Virus record (IMG/VR): IMGVR_UViG_3300021963_004845
Span: 1-27,347 of that record
Source: a virus
Strand: one strand, 5' to 3'
DNA: 27,347 bases
Below are positions 1 through 7,618 of this stretch, one piece after another. Under the pieces are notes generated by a model. It searched no databases. It was not told the origin of the DNA and saw nothing but the letters and a program-made list of their open reading frames with translations. Numbering within the stretch: the first letter of the stretch is position 1; every line of letters starts with the position of its first letter. The position numbers were made by a program, and so were the translations under genes.

Positions 1-405
1 ATGTGTGCTTATGAACGCAGGCACAGTTTGAATTTCTGGTATGCGTTCTAAACATCTCAATCTACTGTCGCCGGTGCCAGGGACCAATGTGCCATCTTGA
101 TCTAATAACAGCCAAGGTTTTACAATGCCTTGTGCTCGAATATCGTGTATCCAAAGATTCAGTTTGACCAAGTTGGCAATGTCGTAATGATTGCGAGCAT
201 CAGCTGCAAACCCATCTACACCGTCATGGTCGAGCCATTCCATTGCCCATCTACACAATTCACCGAGTCGCTGATTGGTTGGCAGGTTTTGAAATTCCGC
301 ATGTGGATTCCAAAACAAACAATGATTGCCGTTGTGCATGCTATCATGCACAGGATCTTGGGCGCCGGGCCACTGTGCTTCAATTAGGGGATTGTTCCAG
401 TACAT
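1..405 (-). CDS. Hypothetical protein, 3' part beyond window edge
   Basis: The minus-strand frame is open from an ATG at 405 to the left edge (135 codons, no stop). An in-frame TGA at 423-421 rules out an earlier start. The product begins MYWNNPLIEAQW and contains LLLDQDGTLVPGTGDSRL near the edge. It has many Trp, His and Asp residues and no membrane segment. It starts 4 bases after the stop of the preceding gene, so it belongs to the same operon as the radical SAM gene. I do not recognise the family. The plus-strand frame over the same bases is a shadow. Confidence 0.7.
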   Translation of the reverse strand, partial: MYWNNPLIEAQWPGAQDPVHDSMHNGNHCLFWNPHAEFQNLPTNQRLGELCRWAMEWLDHDGVDGFAADARNHYDIANLVKLNLWIHDIRAQGIVKPWLLLDQDGTLVPGTGDSRLRCLERIPEIQTVPAFISTH

Positions 406-409
406 GTAA

Positions 410-775
410 TTAAGTCCGATTCAAAAAAGTCATCCACTTTTCTAGATCACCGTACATGGCCAACATCATGGCTTGCTGACTGCCGAACAAAATAATCTGC
501 GGATTTTTGCCAATTTTAATGTAGTAAGGACAATCTAATTTTTTGTCTAGAGTTAACAAATGCCTAGCAATAGCCGGCAAGTTAGTTGGCACGTCAAATG
601 AGTATGTTTTTAAATCACAAGTTCCAAATGCCATAAATCCAGCGTTGGTCAAACGCAAACCACCGCCATCTCTAAAATTCATCCACCAAGATTGCAAGGC
701 TTCTTCTAGTGTGGGGCGATCATCTTCGGGCAATGACTCCAGCAATCGTTCTGTATACTGCTGTCTGGTTGTCAT
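410..775 (-). CDS. Conserved phage hypothetical protein (121 aa)
   Basis: This is a 121-residue soluble protein. It has a Trp-rich N-terminal part with SWWMNFRDGGGLRLT near residues 29-43. The C-terminal part contains LDKKLDCPYYIKI and ends in a block with LFGSQQAMMLAMYGD. I know this combination from hypothetical proteins of T4-like phages of aquatic bacteria, where no function is assigned. The start overlaps the stop of the radical SAM gene by ATGA, which implies translational coupling. No catalytic motif is visible. Confidence 0.8.
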   Translation of the reverse strand: MTTRQQYTERLLESLPEDDRPTLEEALQSWWMNFRDGGGLRLTNAGFMAFGTCDLKTYSFDVPTNLPAIARHLLTLDKKLDCPYYIKIGKNPQIILFGSQQAMMLAMYGDLEKWMTFLNRT

Positions 776-1767
776 ACATCTTTTAATCTTTCAATTTTAA
801 GATATTGCTGAAGTCGATGCAAGTTAGTACCATCACATTCTGTGCTACAAACTCTCATGGGGTTGGTGGCCCACCGGTCACTTACTTTTTTATACAGTGG
901 CAAAATTTTATCTAGGCCATTTGTGCCGTGATACTGTTGAAAGTCTCCCAACACTCCATGTATTTCTTCTGTAGCGTCATCAGGGCGAGTCGGGCCATAT
1001 GCAGCCTCGGCAATGTAAGGACAGGGTAAAAAGTATCCTTGTGCAGTGATCATGATTTCATCGCGAGGTAGTTGTAGGCACTGTATGTCGCCTTTGCCTC
1101 GAGGCTGGACTACCTTCCAACTCTTGGGTGGAGTCAACCATTGTACTGGTCGTATGGTTTCCCTTGAACTTACTTTTACTTGAAAATAAGTAAACCCCAT
1201 TTTCTTGGCCAAGTTACGTGCTTCTGTAACTTGATGTTTGTTATGTTCAAATACCAAAAATGCCCAGCATGCTATACCACCAGCATCAATAAATGCTCGG
1301 GCATTGCGCATGACTTTTTTCCAAACTACCCTACGTCGATAAATGTGATTGGTGTCTTCCAGACCATCAATACTAAAAGTTAAAAAATTGTAGGGATGAG
1401 TATCAACTGAAAAAAACTTAGCTGCATCTCGCCACCAGGTCACAGTTCTGGTTCCGCCGTTGCTATCCATTTGAAAAAGAATATTGGGATTCTGTTGCTT
1501 GATCCAACTCATTATGGGTATGGCATCTTTGGCCATGGTAGGATCACCATGCGATCCTGTTAGTTTAATATATTTGACTTTGGTAAGATAATCAGATGGT
1601 AACAATTTTTTAATGTCACTTAGTGTCATTGTGGTTTGTGGTACCGCAGGATTTTCTACTATACCCAACACAGGATCATCGTCAAGATATCGATTGCATT
1701 GTATACACGCACTGTTACACTGCGTGGATAACTCTAACGCCAGTCTAGTGGGGTAATGATCAAACAT
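772..1767 (-). CDS. Radical SAM enzyme with SPASM-like C-terminus
   Basis: The 331-residue protein has the radical SAM cluster motif CX3CX2C (C17, C21, C24 in STQCNSACIQCNR), which in this superfamily binds the [4Fe-4S] cluster that cleaves S-adenosylmethionine. The region LTGSHGDPTMAKD near residues 69-81 takes the place of the usual GGEP strand. The C-terminal third has further cysteines (around 230, 250, 308 and 312), with ITAQGYFLPCPYIAEAA resembling the auxiliary-cluster (SPASM/Twitch) region. Substrate is unknown; relatives modify peptides, sugars or nucleotides. It overlaps both neighbours (TAATG upstream, ATGA downstream). It is distinct from QueE at 7619-8491, so this phage has two radical SAM enzymes. 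Confidence 0.85.
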   Translation of the reverse strand: MFDHYPTRLALELSTQCNSACIQCNRYLDDDPVLGIVENPAVPQTTMTLSDIKKLLPSDYLTKVKYIKLTGSHGDPTMAKDAIPIMSWIKQQNPNILFQMDSNGGTRTVTWWRDAAKFFSVDTHPYNFLTFSIDGLEDTNHIYRRRVVWKKVMRNARAFIDAGGIACWAFLVFEHNKHQVTEARNLAKKMGFTYFQVKVSSRETIRPVQWLTPPKSWKVVQPRGKGDIQCLQLPRDEIMITAQGYFLPCPYIAEAAYGPTRPDDATEEIHGVLGDFQQYHGTNGLDKILPLYKKVSDRWATNPMRVCSTECDGTNLHRLQQYLKIERLKDV

Positions 1768-2054
1768 TATGGATAAATTTTATCACCAGCAGTTAGGAGC
1801 ACTACTGAAAACTTTGTGGTTTGAAACTGTGTGTTAAGTTTGCGAGCTAGATTCTTGGCATGGCCGGGATTAGAGAAACTGACCTTTTTATACTTGGGTC
1901 CAGGATACTGGGTAAGCATGTTTGAAGTTTTTAAGTTGATTGGTTTGTTGTCGTAAAAAACTGCCCACACGCCTTCTGAGGCCAGCACTTGCTCGGTCTT
2001 GTAGGTTTGTTTGTTGGTGATTTCAATTAACACCTGTGGCTTGGGTCTTGACAT
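1767..2054 (-). CDS. Conserved phage hypothetical protein (95 aa)
   Basis: This is a small, basic 95-residue protein. A beta-rich N-terminus (PQVLIEITNKQTYKTEQVL) is followed by KKVSFSNPGHAKNLARKLN and a hydrophobic end (FSVVLLTAGDKIYP). The SNPGHAKNLARKLN pattern recurs in small hypothetical proteins of marine T4-like phages. GGAG lies just upstream of the ATG at 2054, and a late-type promoter sits at 2071-2078, so it probably opens a transcription unit. The stop overlaps the radical SAM start (TAATG). Function unknown. Confidence 0.75.
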   Translation of the reverse strand: MSRPKPQVLIEITNKQTYKTEQVLASEGVWAVFYDNKPINLKTSNMLTQYPGPKYKKVSFSNPGHAKNLARKLNTQFQTTKFSVVLLTAGDKIYP

Positions 2055-2070
2055 AGATAAACTCCGTGTT

Positions 2071-2078
2071 TATTTATC
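2071..2078 (-). promoter_or_regulatory. Late-type promoter candidate (GATAAATA)
   Basis: On the minus strand the sequence reads GATAAATA, 7 of 8 matches to the T4 late promoter TATAAATA. It lies in the 31-base gap upstream of the gene starting at 2054, with GGAG between it and the ATG. It is assigned by similarity and position only. Confidence 0.4.
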
Positions 2079-2085
2079 CCAATAA

Positions 2086-2298
2086 CTATGTAGATTTAAA
2101 ACCGCCGCCGGACAAAACCACCTCAATTGGTTCATTTTGAACAGCCTGTTGTTGGCGTGATTGTTCTAGTGCCAACAACAGTTTGGTTATATCGCCGTGC
2201 AAATCCTTGGCATCACGCATGGGCATGATTAGGTCTTTTTGACCACGACTTTCTGCTGCCTTGATTGAATCAATGAACCGATTGATATGCAAACTCAT
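2086..2298 (-). CDS. Conserved phage hypothetical protein (70 aa)
   Basis: The 70-residue, predominantly helical protein contains RFIDSIKAAESRGQKDLIMP and then DAKDLHGDITKLLLALE, followed by a Gln-rich linker and the end VVLSGGGFKST. The DAK.LH.DITKLLL.LE pattern is familiar from short T4-like phage proteins of unknown function. Its ATG overlaps the stop of the MazG-like gene by ATGA, and a short gap with a promoter candidate follows it. Confidence 0.75.
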   Translation of the reverse strand: MSLHINRFIDSIKAAESRGQKDLIMPMRDAKDLHGDITKLLLALEQSRQQQAVQNEPIEVVLSGGGFKST

Positions 2299-2648
2299 CG
2301 CAGGTATTGTTTCAAATTAGGAGGCTGCCATCCTTCAGGCTTGAGAATTTTTCCATCTTCTCTGCGCAACACCACGCCAGTGCCTGCGTCTACTTTGGCC
2401 ATATTGCTGTTGTGTACTTCTTTCCATGCACCTTCTACATCTACGCCAATTGACCATAAAGCGCCAATTGTCACAACCATGATGTCAATAAGCGCATCTA
2501 CATCATCTTCTCTAGTGCTTGAATCGTCAAGCTCTTGCACTTCTTCTTTGATAAGAGAGTAGTAAAGTTTGTACTGATCGACGTTTTCAATTCCAGTAGT
2601 TTGGCCTGATGCCAACATAAACATTTGATGGTCTTTAAATGGATTCAT
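2295..2648 (-). CDS. MazG/HisE-like nucleotide pyrophosphohydrolase
   Basis: The 117-residue protein fits the all-alpha NTP pyrophosphohydrolase superfamily. It has a KEEVQELDD helix near residues 34-42 and a second acidic helix, DALIDIMVVTIGAL, near 51-64, together matching the ExxE...ExxD metal-binding arrangement. Such phage enzymes hydrolyse (d)NTPs or related nucleotides to monophosphates plus pyrophosphate. Proposed roles are clearing unwanted nucleotides or lowering alarmones. A clear ribosome site (AAGGAG) precedes the ATG at 2648, and the coding region overlaps the gene upstream by 14 bases. Substrate is not predictable from sequence. Confidence 0.8.
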   Translation of the reverse strand: MNPFKDHQMFMLASGQTTGIENVDQYKLYYSLIKEEVQELDDSSTREDDVDALIDIMVVTIGALWSIGVDVEGAWKEVHNSNMAKVDAGTGVVLRREDGKILKPEGWQPPNLKQYLR

Positions 2649-3078
2649 TTGCTTGCTCCTTTGTGTAAAATGGTCCTTGATACTTGTAACGCTCTAGTGC
2701 AATCAATTTGGGATTACGCACTACTTTCCATGCACGATGTTGTTTTACTGTGTACCATCCAGCCGCAAACCACGACTTAGATTTGTCTTGTTTGGTAAAC
2801 AGTGGCAACTTTAGTCGCACATTCCACAATCCATTGTAGGTTTTGCATCCAGTTTCGTAGCCGTGAACTGAATCATTGGGTGGTGGTGTTACTGTTTCAG
2901 AAGGTTCAAAAGTGATGTCAATCACCTCTCTAACCATGGGCATGGTTTTGTAGTTGGATATTTGATTTTGTATTTTTACCACATACCCATCTGCACTGGC
3001 TTCAATGTTGCCAATCTTCTGATTGTCTTGTTTGAGAATCCAGTATTGATTGTCAATTACTGGTTTTGCTATGATCAT
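2635..3078 (-). CDS. Conserved phage hypothetical protein (147 aa)
   Basis: I place the start at the ATG at 3078 and not at an in-frame start 33 bases earlier. This ATG has AAGGAG nine bases upstream and forms an ATGA overlap with the exonuclease stop. The product begins MIIAKPVIDNQYW. The C-terminal half has SKSWFAAGWYTVKQH, RAWKVVRNPKLIALERY and YQGPFYTKEQA, a Trp- and Tyr-rich pattern recurring in T4-like phages of aquatic hosts. The N-terminal half looks beta-rich. Function unknown. Confidence 0.8.
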   Translation of the reverse strand: MIIAKPVIDNQYWILKQDNQKIGNIEASADGYVVKIQNQISNYKTMPMVREVIDITFEPSETVTPPPNDSVHGYETGCKTYNGLWNVRLKLPLFTKQDKSKSWFAAGWYTVKQHRAWKVVRNPKLIALERYKYQGPFYTKEQANESI

Positions 3079-4109
3079 TTTAACACTCCTTGATATGTTT
3101 GATTCAGCCAACGACCAATTGGTTCAGCTTGGTCGCTCAGCTTGGTAAGTTCATACTTTCCACAGAACTTGAGAAAGTGTGCGCCCACCATGCCCGTGTC
3201 TTTAGCACTGACTTGTTCACAGATCACAGCATCCACAACATCTTTCACTTCTGGAGGCTGTGCTGTGAGATCAATCAGCGTTACGTTGCGTTCATAATCT
3301 GTTAGCACCTTGTGTTCAACTTGTTCATGGTCGGTCCAACGTTGCAACATGAGATTGTTCCAAGAATAGCCTTTCTTGTCACGATCCTCAAAGGCTTCTG
3401 TGAGTCCAACTTGGTTCTTGGTGCCTTTCACCCGCACACCAGGATAAGCCGAAAACACATTGTCACCAGAATCGCCACGCATGCACTTCAAGAACAGCAC
3501 CCATTTCTGATAGTCAGTTGGAGCCACAAAGTCTTTATCAGCTTTGCCTACTTTGATCTTGGAATTGCTTTCGATTGTAAAGCTCAATTTGTTGCCTTTG
3601 GCATCTGTTACGCCATCAACACTGAACAGGTGATCGTTTATGCCATTGTAGAGTTGCACATTTGGTGCAACCAACTGAACGAAGTCTGAATCACTGCTGA
3701 CAATAATATGTTCATCTTGGGGGTGTAGTGCAATCCAGCGGCCTATGATGTCGTCCGCTTCTGCTGTTGCGCAACGGATCACGCTACAATTTGTTTTCTC
3801 AGACAAGTATTTAGTCAGCTCGTCATAGGTCTCCCAAAACAGTTTGTCCTCTTCTGCTTCAGTTTCGCTCATGGCACCACGGGCCACAGCGCGATTGGCT
3901 TTGTAAGGCTTGTAGTGATCCTTGCGCCAGGAGCGCCCCTCTAGTGCGAAAACCACGTGATCTACGCCAAAACGTCTAGCTACTTTGTTGGCGCTCATCA
4001 TGGTCAAGTGCAGTGCAAAGCCCAATTTAGTCCATGTGTCACTGGCCCTGTGTGCCGAATGGCGGGCGCGGAAGAACATGTTGGCAGTGTCAATCAGTAG
4101 ATATTTCAT
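3075..4109 (-). CDS. 5'-3' exonuclease of the FEN/T4 RNase H family
   Basis: The 344-residue protein has the FEN-family acidic clusters: D7 in LLIDTANMFFRARH, EADD at 117-120 (ATAEADDIIGRW), SSDSD at 138-142 and GDSGD at 212-216 (KCMRGDSGDN). These are the residues that bind two catalytic metals. An arginine/lysine-rich stretch (RSWRKDHYKPYKANR, 59-73) matches the helical-arch region. In T4 the homologue removes RNA primers and flaps during lagging-strand synthesis. The start overlaps the SGNH-like gene by 20 bases and the end overlaps the next gene by ATGA. Length is close to T4 RNase H (about 305 aa). Confidence 0.92.
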   Translation of the reverse strand: MKYLLIDTANMFFRARHSAHRASDTWTKLGFALHLTMMSANKVARRFGVDHVVFALEGRSWRKDHYKPYKANRAVARGAMSETEAEEDKLFWETYDELTKYLSEKTNCSVIRCATAEADDIIGRWIALHPQDEHIIVSSDSDFVQLVAPNVQLYNGINDHLFSVDGVTDAKGNKLSFTIESNSKIKVGKADKDFVAPTDYQKWVLFLKCMRGDSGDNVFSAYPGVRVKGTKNQVGLTEAFEDRDKKGYSWNNLMLQRWTDHEQVEHKVLTDYERNVTLIDLTAQPPEVKDVVDAVICEQVSAKDTGMVGAHFLKFCGKYELTKLSDQAEPIGRWLNQTYQGVLK

Positions 4110-4818
4110 TAGGGCGGTCTAGAAGTTTGTGTTGCTTCATGTAGTGTAACACATATTCCGACCAAAATCTATGGCCATTGGCTCCAAAATGATAACTTTC
4201 GGGATTCACATGCTCAAATCCGTTGTTTTTTAGTATGGCATTCCAACTGTGCTCGGTTGAGTAAGGTTGGATGTAGTGATTTTGCCAATCTCTCTGATTT
4301 GGTACATCACTAAATGTGCTGTTGCCGCTGAAAAACAAATGCCGAACATTAAGGTCTTTTAGTCGGCGGTGTAGGTGCCATATTTTGTTGTGCCACTCAT
4401 CTGTCTTTTGAGTCCAATTGACATCTAGTATGTACTGACGATAGCGTGATTCTAATTCTGGTGGCACCATATCTACACCACTGGCATTTACTTGATAATG
4501 TCGACCTTCGAACACCCATTCTTCTCTTTCCCAAGTGGTCCACTGTATTACCATCACAGTATCATACAAACGGCTATAATTGTTATGAATCCAATCTGTA
4601 GTAGTGCGCAGTATGCGATCATTGCTGGCTGCTGTTTCAGCATCGCAATAAAACTCAGTGTTGAGCATTCGGCTCAAGTGCCGGCCCCAACTGGCTTCCA
4701 AGTTGATTGGGTGTGGTCTACGGTCAATGCCATATCGGCCATCATCTACAGCAAATACATCGGGCACCACTGCTTCAGCAGCCGCTGTGTGGCTGCAACC
4801 ATTTACATACAATATCAT
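4090..4818 (-). CDS. SGNH-hydrolase-like protein
   Basis: I choose the ATG at 4818, which forms an ATGA overlap with the upstream stop, over an in-frame start 60 bases earlier. The 242-residue product begins MILYVNGCSHTAA. GCSHT at 7-11 occupies the position of the catalytic Ser block (GDS/GCS) of SGNH esterases. A late HFGANGHRFW motif supplies the expected C-terminal His region, and an Asn (SGNST) lies between. Phage members of this family are annotated as SGNH or DUF6071-like; possible roles are removal of acyl groups from glycans or proteins. Many Trp and His residues are present. Activity and substrate are inferred. Confidence 0.65.
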   Translation of the reverse strand: MILYVNGCSHTAAAEAVVPDVFAVDDGRYGIDRRPHPINLEASWGRHLSRMLNTEFYCDAETAASNDRILRTTTDWIHNNYSRLYDTVMVIQWTTWEREEWVFEGRHYQVNASGVDMVPPELESRYRQYILDVNWTQKTDEWHNKIWHLHRRLKDLNVRHLFFSGNSTFSDVPNQRDWQNHYIQPYSTEHSWNAILKNNGFEHVNPESYHFGANGHRFWSEYVLHYMKQHKLLDRPNEISTD

Positions 4819-5033
4819 CTTAATTTTAATTTTAAAAATGTTGCCATTTTGGGATCTTTGATTTTTGCTTGTGTACAAAATTCACGGCTACTGCCAAAAA
4901 ACTGGAAGTGTGGGATCACCTCCCAATCGTCGCCGCCGATCTTATTATGTAGATAGTACTTGCGTGGTCCAATATGACGTTGGCATAGTTCAGCTACTTT
5001 TCGAAAGTCGCAGTCAAACTCTACTGTGATCAT
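4815..5033 (-). CDS. Hypothetical protein (72 aa)
   Basis: The small protein begins MITVEFDCDFRKVAELCQ and contains HNKIGGDDWEVIPHFQFF. The end is basic (ATFLKLKLR). ATGA overlaps join it to the cytidylyltransferase upstream and the SGNH-like gene downstream, so it is clearly part of this operon. I recognise no family or catalytic motif. Three cysteines are present but not in a metal-binding spacing. Confidence 0.7.
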   Translation of the reverse strand: MITVEFDCDFRKVAELCQRHIGPRKYYLHNKIGGDDWEVIPHFQFFGSSREFCTQAKIKDPKMATFLKLKLR

Positions 5034-5506
5034 CGCTGTAGCAGTACTTTTTCTGTTTCCGCAGCTACCACACGCTTGCGTAGGCTTGAGCTTGAGAATG
5101 AATGATCTCGACCATTGAACACAATCTCAATGCCACGATCATAACACTCATCACGACCGGTAAAATTTTTGTCACAATACTCTACACCCAGCACCCGAAC
5201 ATCCAAGGGCAGGATCAATAGAAGGTCACAAAGATCCTGTTCGGTTTGGTACACAACAACTTCATCAACATAACGGCATGCAGAAAGCTGTATCTGTCTC
5301 TCCACAATACTTTGTATCGGATGATTCTTAGTCTCAGGCCTATCGATAGTCGGGTCTGTTTGGAGCCCACAGATGAGGTAGTCACAGTGGTTCTTGGCTT
5401 CCGAGAGCATGGCAATGTGGCCCGCGTGGAGCATGTCAAAGGTTGAGAAAGTGATGCCAATTCGTTTACCTTCTGATTTAAGTTGTTTGATGTGATTGAA
5501 TATCAT
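5030..5506 (-). CDS. Cytidylyltransferase-like nucleotidyltransferase
   Basis: The 158-residue protein has the full nucleotidylyltransferase signature. FSTFDMLHAGH at residues 20-30 contains the HxGH motif that positions the CTP phosphates, and SFSSSSLRKRV near 135-145 corresponds to the ISSTxLR block. Closest in kind are glycerol-3-phosphate and related alcohol-phosphate cytidylyltransferases (about 130-160 aa). These join CTP to a small phosphorylated alcohol and release pyrophosphate. The substrate here is not determined; ATP-dependent relatives exist. It sits with an SGNH-like gene, which would suit modification of a surface glycan or virion component. Confidence 0.85.
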   Translation of the reverse strand: MIFNHIKQLKSEGKRIGITFSTFDMLHAGHIAMLSEAKNHCDYLICGLQTDPTIDRPETKNHPIQSIVERQIQLSACRYVDEVVVYQTEQDLCDLLLILPLDVRVLGVEYCDKNFTGRDECYDRGIEIVFNGRDHSFSSSSLRKRVVAAETEKVLLQR

Positions 5507-5733
5507 TCTTCGTATGCTGGGTTAGGAAACTCTAGTTCAAATACATGCCACTTGGGCTTGTTGATTCCTGATGTTGTATCTTTAAGCACTTCTAGAGTGC
5601 GATTGTGTTCGGCTTCTTGTAGTGTGGGAAATATTCCATTGCCTAAATTAGTTACGGCAGCATTAAAACTCATACCAGTTTGCCGCATCAACTGATATAC
5701 TTTGATTGTTTTGGGCGGCTTGATTGGTTCCAT
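5503..5733 (-). CDS. Conserved phage hypothetical protein (76 aa)
   Basis: The 76-residue protein contains IKVYQLMRQTGMSFNAAVTNLG, then GIFPTLQEAEHNRTLEVLK and a C-terminal KWHVFELEFPNPAYEE. The FPTLQEAEHNRTLEVL segment is typical of small T4-like phage proteins of unknown role. Overlaps on both sides (TAATG upstream, ATGA downstream) show tight coupling. Confidence 0.75.
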   Translation of the reverse strand: MEPIKPPKTIKVYQLMRQTGMSFNAAVTNLGNGIFPTLQEAEHNRTLEVLKDTTSGINKPKWHVFELEFPNPAYEE

Positions 5734-6140
5734 TAGCCTATCTCACTTCTTCCATCTCCAAGGTCACGCTTCTGTACATACATGCCGGAGTTTTTAATTG
5801 CTTGTTCTTGTTCCCATGTTTCCATCACAACGTGTCGGCAAACATTTTGGAACCACCGATCCACAATCTCTCCATCACTATCTGTGGGTTTCATCATGTA
5901 GCCGGCCTTGACCAAGCGAGCCACAAATATTTCATTCCAGTCTAGTTCAAACGCACCTTGGTGCAAGTTATTGGGATCCACATCCATACGCAATACACTA
6001 ACCCAAGGCTCACTAGCTTCGGTAGCAATTTGCTTTTCAGACTTTACTGGTGCTTTGACTTCCGGCATAGGAGGAGTCTTGCTAACTTCTGGTAGTTCAC
6101 GCTTGGTGACTTTTTTCTTTTTCTTTAACCAATCAAACAT
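5733..6140 (-). CDS. Conserved phage hypothetical protein (135 aa)
   Basis: The ATG at 6140 is favoured over an in-frame ATG at 6173 because GGAG precedes it at good spacing and it avoids overlapping the ligase gene. The product begins MFDWLKKKKKVTKRELP, followed by a Pro/Lys-rich linker. A conserved C-terminal domain contains EPWVSVLRMDVDPNNLHQGAF, ELDWNEIFVARLVKAGY and IVDRWFQNVCRHVVMETWEQ. This domain recurs in T4-like phages of aquatic bacteria; role unknown. The charged N-terminus suggests nucleic-acid or membrane-surface contact (inference). Confidence 0.8.
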   Translation of the reverse strand: MFDWLKKKKKVTKRELPEVSKTPPMPEVKAPVKSEKQIATEASEPWVSVLRMDVDPNNLHQGAFELDWNEIFVARLVKAGYMMKPTDSDGEIVDRWFQNVCRHVVMETWEQEQAIKNSGMYVQKRDLGDGRSEIG

Positions 6141-6153
6141 TTCAAATACTCCA

Positions 6154-7410
6154 TCAAGATACATTATATTCACCGTTGTTCACAGTTTTAATACCGCCAC
6201 TAGTGGCAACTCTATCTACTTTTGTCACAGTAAAGTTCTCAACATAATTTTTTTGACACCACTCAATGTATTGATCAGTGTTTCCTGTAACTTGTAAAAT
6301 TAACTTTTCTTGATTGATATTTAGACTGAATTGGTCTATTGGAAAATTTTTACCAAGTAAAATTTGTAAGTCTGTTTGATTATACAGATGTCCATTGACT
6401 CTTACAAGTCGTTTGACTCTTCCAATAAATTTAAAATCAGTATCACTAACAAATTCTATATGGTCGCCAGTTTTTATAGTGTTGCTGTTGTCTGTGATAG
6501 TTAATTGTCCGTCATCAGCAAACTTCAAGTCTGGTCGGCAAATTTTAAATTCGTTAGGGCGGTCCATGATTGTGAGTTTTCTAATGGCCAATGGCGGCAA
6601 ACATTCAGTTAACCCGTAGATATCGTATATGGTTGCATTGGGTGCTTGAGTCAATAGATAGTCAGCGGTCTCGTCGTCAATTTTGGATCCACCAACTGTA
6701 ATTTTTTTAATATTAGGAGTCAGTTTAAAATATTCACGCATGATAGGAAACCATTGACAATGTGTGGCTTGGGTTACTACTCTTGGCCATTCCTGTGCGT
6801 TGACAAACATAATCTCACTAGCACTAAACAATGCAGGCAAAATTGCAGTGGTATGCACTCCTCGATGAGTCATTTCATGTGAAAATAAACACACATCATC
6901 ACAGTCAAAATATTGATCTATTGCTGTTTGAACTGCTGCTCCTTCTTGACTTGCTTTGGTGATAACAGATTTTTTAGTACTAGTTGATCCAGATGTGTAA
7001 CTAAAAATTAAATGATCATCTGCTAACTCAAACACTAAATCATCATGCTCCTGATGTTGACCCATTGCTAGTCCATGCAAAAAATAATCAGTACAATCAA
7101 TATCTAGCTTGGATTCGATTGATGCAAAAGGTTCGCCTAAGATTATTCTTGCTTGACATGGTGTTTGGTCATTGCCTATATTGTGGCTATCAATACAAGT
7201 AAACGGCATTTTGATTTTGTAAAGTGCTAGATAACAACAAATGCTAGAAAAAGTAATTACTCCGTGCGCAACACCAAGTGGTAGCCCGTGTTTGACGTTG
7301 TATTTTGAATTTAGATATTTGGCCCAATAGCTTACACCACGAGCAAGATCATCTCGACTATACCAATTCCTGTGGAATATCTTAATGTTAGACTTACATT
7401 CAAAACGCAT
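6154..7410 (-). CDS. Adenylate-forming (ANL superfamily) ligase-like enzyme
   Basis: The 418-residue protein carries most ANL core motifs. These are the P-loop-like YTSGSTSTKKS (138-148), YGLTE (265-269, motif A5), TGD (314-316, A7) and GRVKRLVRVNG (330-340, the hinge region A8). Enzymes of this fold activate a carboxylate as acyl-AMP and pass it to CoA, a carrier or an amine. The catalytic-lysine region A10 is degenerate: VATSGGIKTVN near 402-412 keeps GGIKT but lacks the usual PRT.GK pattern. It is shorter than typical acyl-CoA ligases (500 or more aa), mainly at the N-terminus. Its DNA looks more AT-rich than the flanking queE, suggesting separate acquisition. The carboxylate substrate is unknown. 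Confidence 0.82.
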   Translation of the reverse strand: MRFECKSNIKIFHRNWYSRDDLARGVSYWAKYLNSKYNVKHGLPLGVAHGVITFSSICCYLALYKIKMPFTCIDSHNIGNDQTPCQARIILGEPFASIESKLDIDCTDYFLHGLAMGQHQEHDDLVFELADDHLIFSYTSGSTSTKKSVITKASQEGAAVQTAIDQYFDCDDVCLFSHEMTHRGVHTTAILPALFSASEIMFVNAQEWPRVVTQATHCQWFPIMREYFKLTPNIKKITVGGSKIDDETADYLLTQAPNATIYDIYGLTECLPPLAIRKLTIMDRPNEFKICRPDLKFADDGQLTITDNSNTIKTGDHIEFVSDTDFKFIGRVKRLVRVNGHLYNQTDLQILLGKNFPIDQFSLNINQEKLILQVTGNTDQYIEWCQKNYVENFTVTKVDRVATSGGIKTVNNGEYNVS

Positions 7411-7420
7411 AATTAATTTT

Positions 7421-7618
7421 ATGTACGAAAAAAATCATGTTTACAATTCTCGCAAGGGATGGATACCACATACTGTATTTGCTGTTTGGGCCGGAATAGT
7501 GCTAATTGTTGCGGGCATACTAAGCATCATCCATGCATTTATACCAAACTTATTTCCGTACATGAGTGAAAACATGATAAAAAAACTTTTGATTCAAAGC
7601 GAACGCCTGCGTAATTAA
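7421..7618 (+). CDS. DUF6356-like small membrane protein, sole plus-strand gene
   Basis: This 65-residue protein is the only convincing plus-strand gene. I start it at the ATG at 7421; an in-frame ATG at 7385 lies inside the divergent ligase gene. It has one hydrophobic segment (TVFAVWAGIVLIVAGILSII) followed by HAFIPNLFPYMSE and a basic amphipathic end. The HAxxPxLFP pattern after a membrane helix resembles bacterial DUF6356 proteins, whose function is unknown. There are 10 bases between its start and the ligase start. Its stop abuts the queE stop with no gap. No clear ribosome site precedes it. Confidence 0.7.
   Translation: MYEKNHVYNSRKGWIPHTVFAVWAGIVLIVAGILSIIHAFIPNLFPYMSENMIKKLLIQSERLRN

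Noticed and set aside
130-387. Plus-strand frame of 85 codons near the left edge
   Set aside because: The minus-strand frame over the same bases is open to the edge, coupled to its neighbour and has a protein-like composition; the plus-strand product has no family features.
7385-7420. Upstream in-frame ATG for the plus-strand DUF6356-like gene
   Set aside because: It lies in the coding region of the divergent ligase; the family-like sequence begins at the ATG at 7421.
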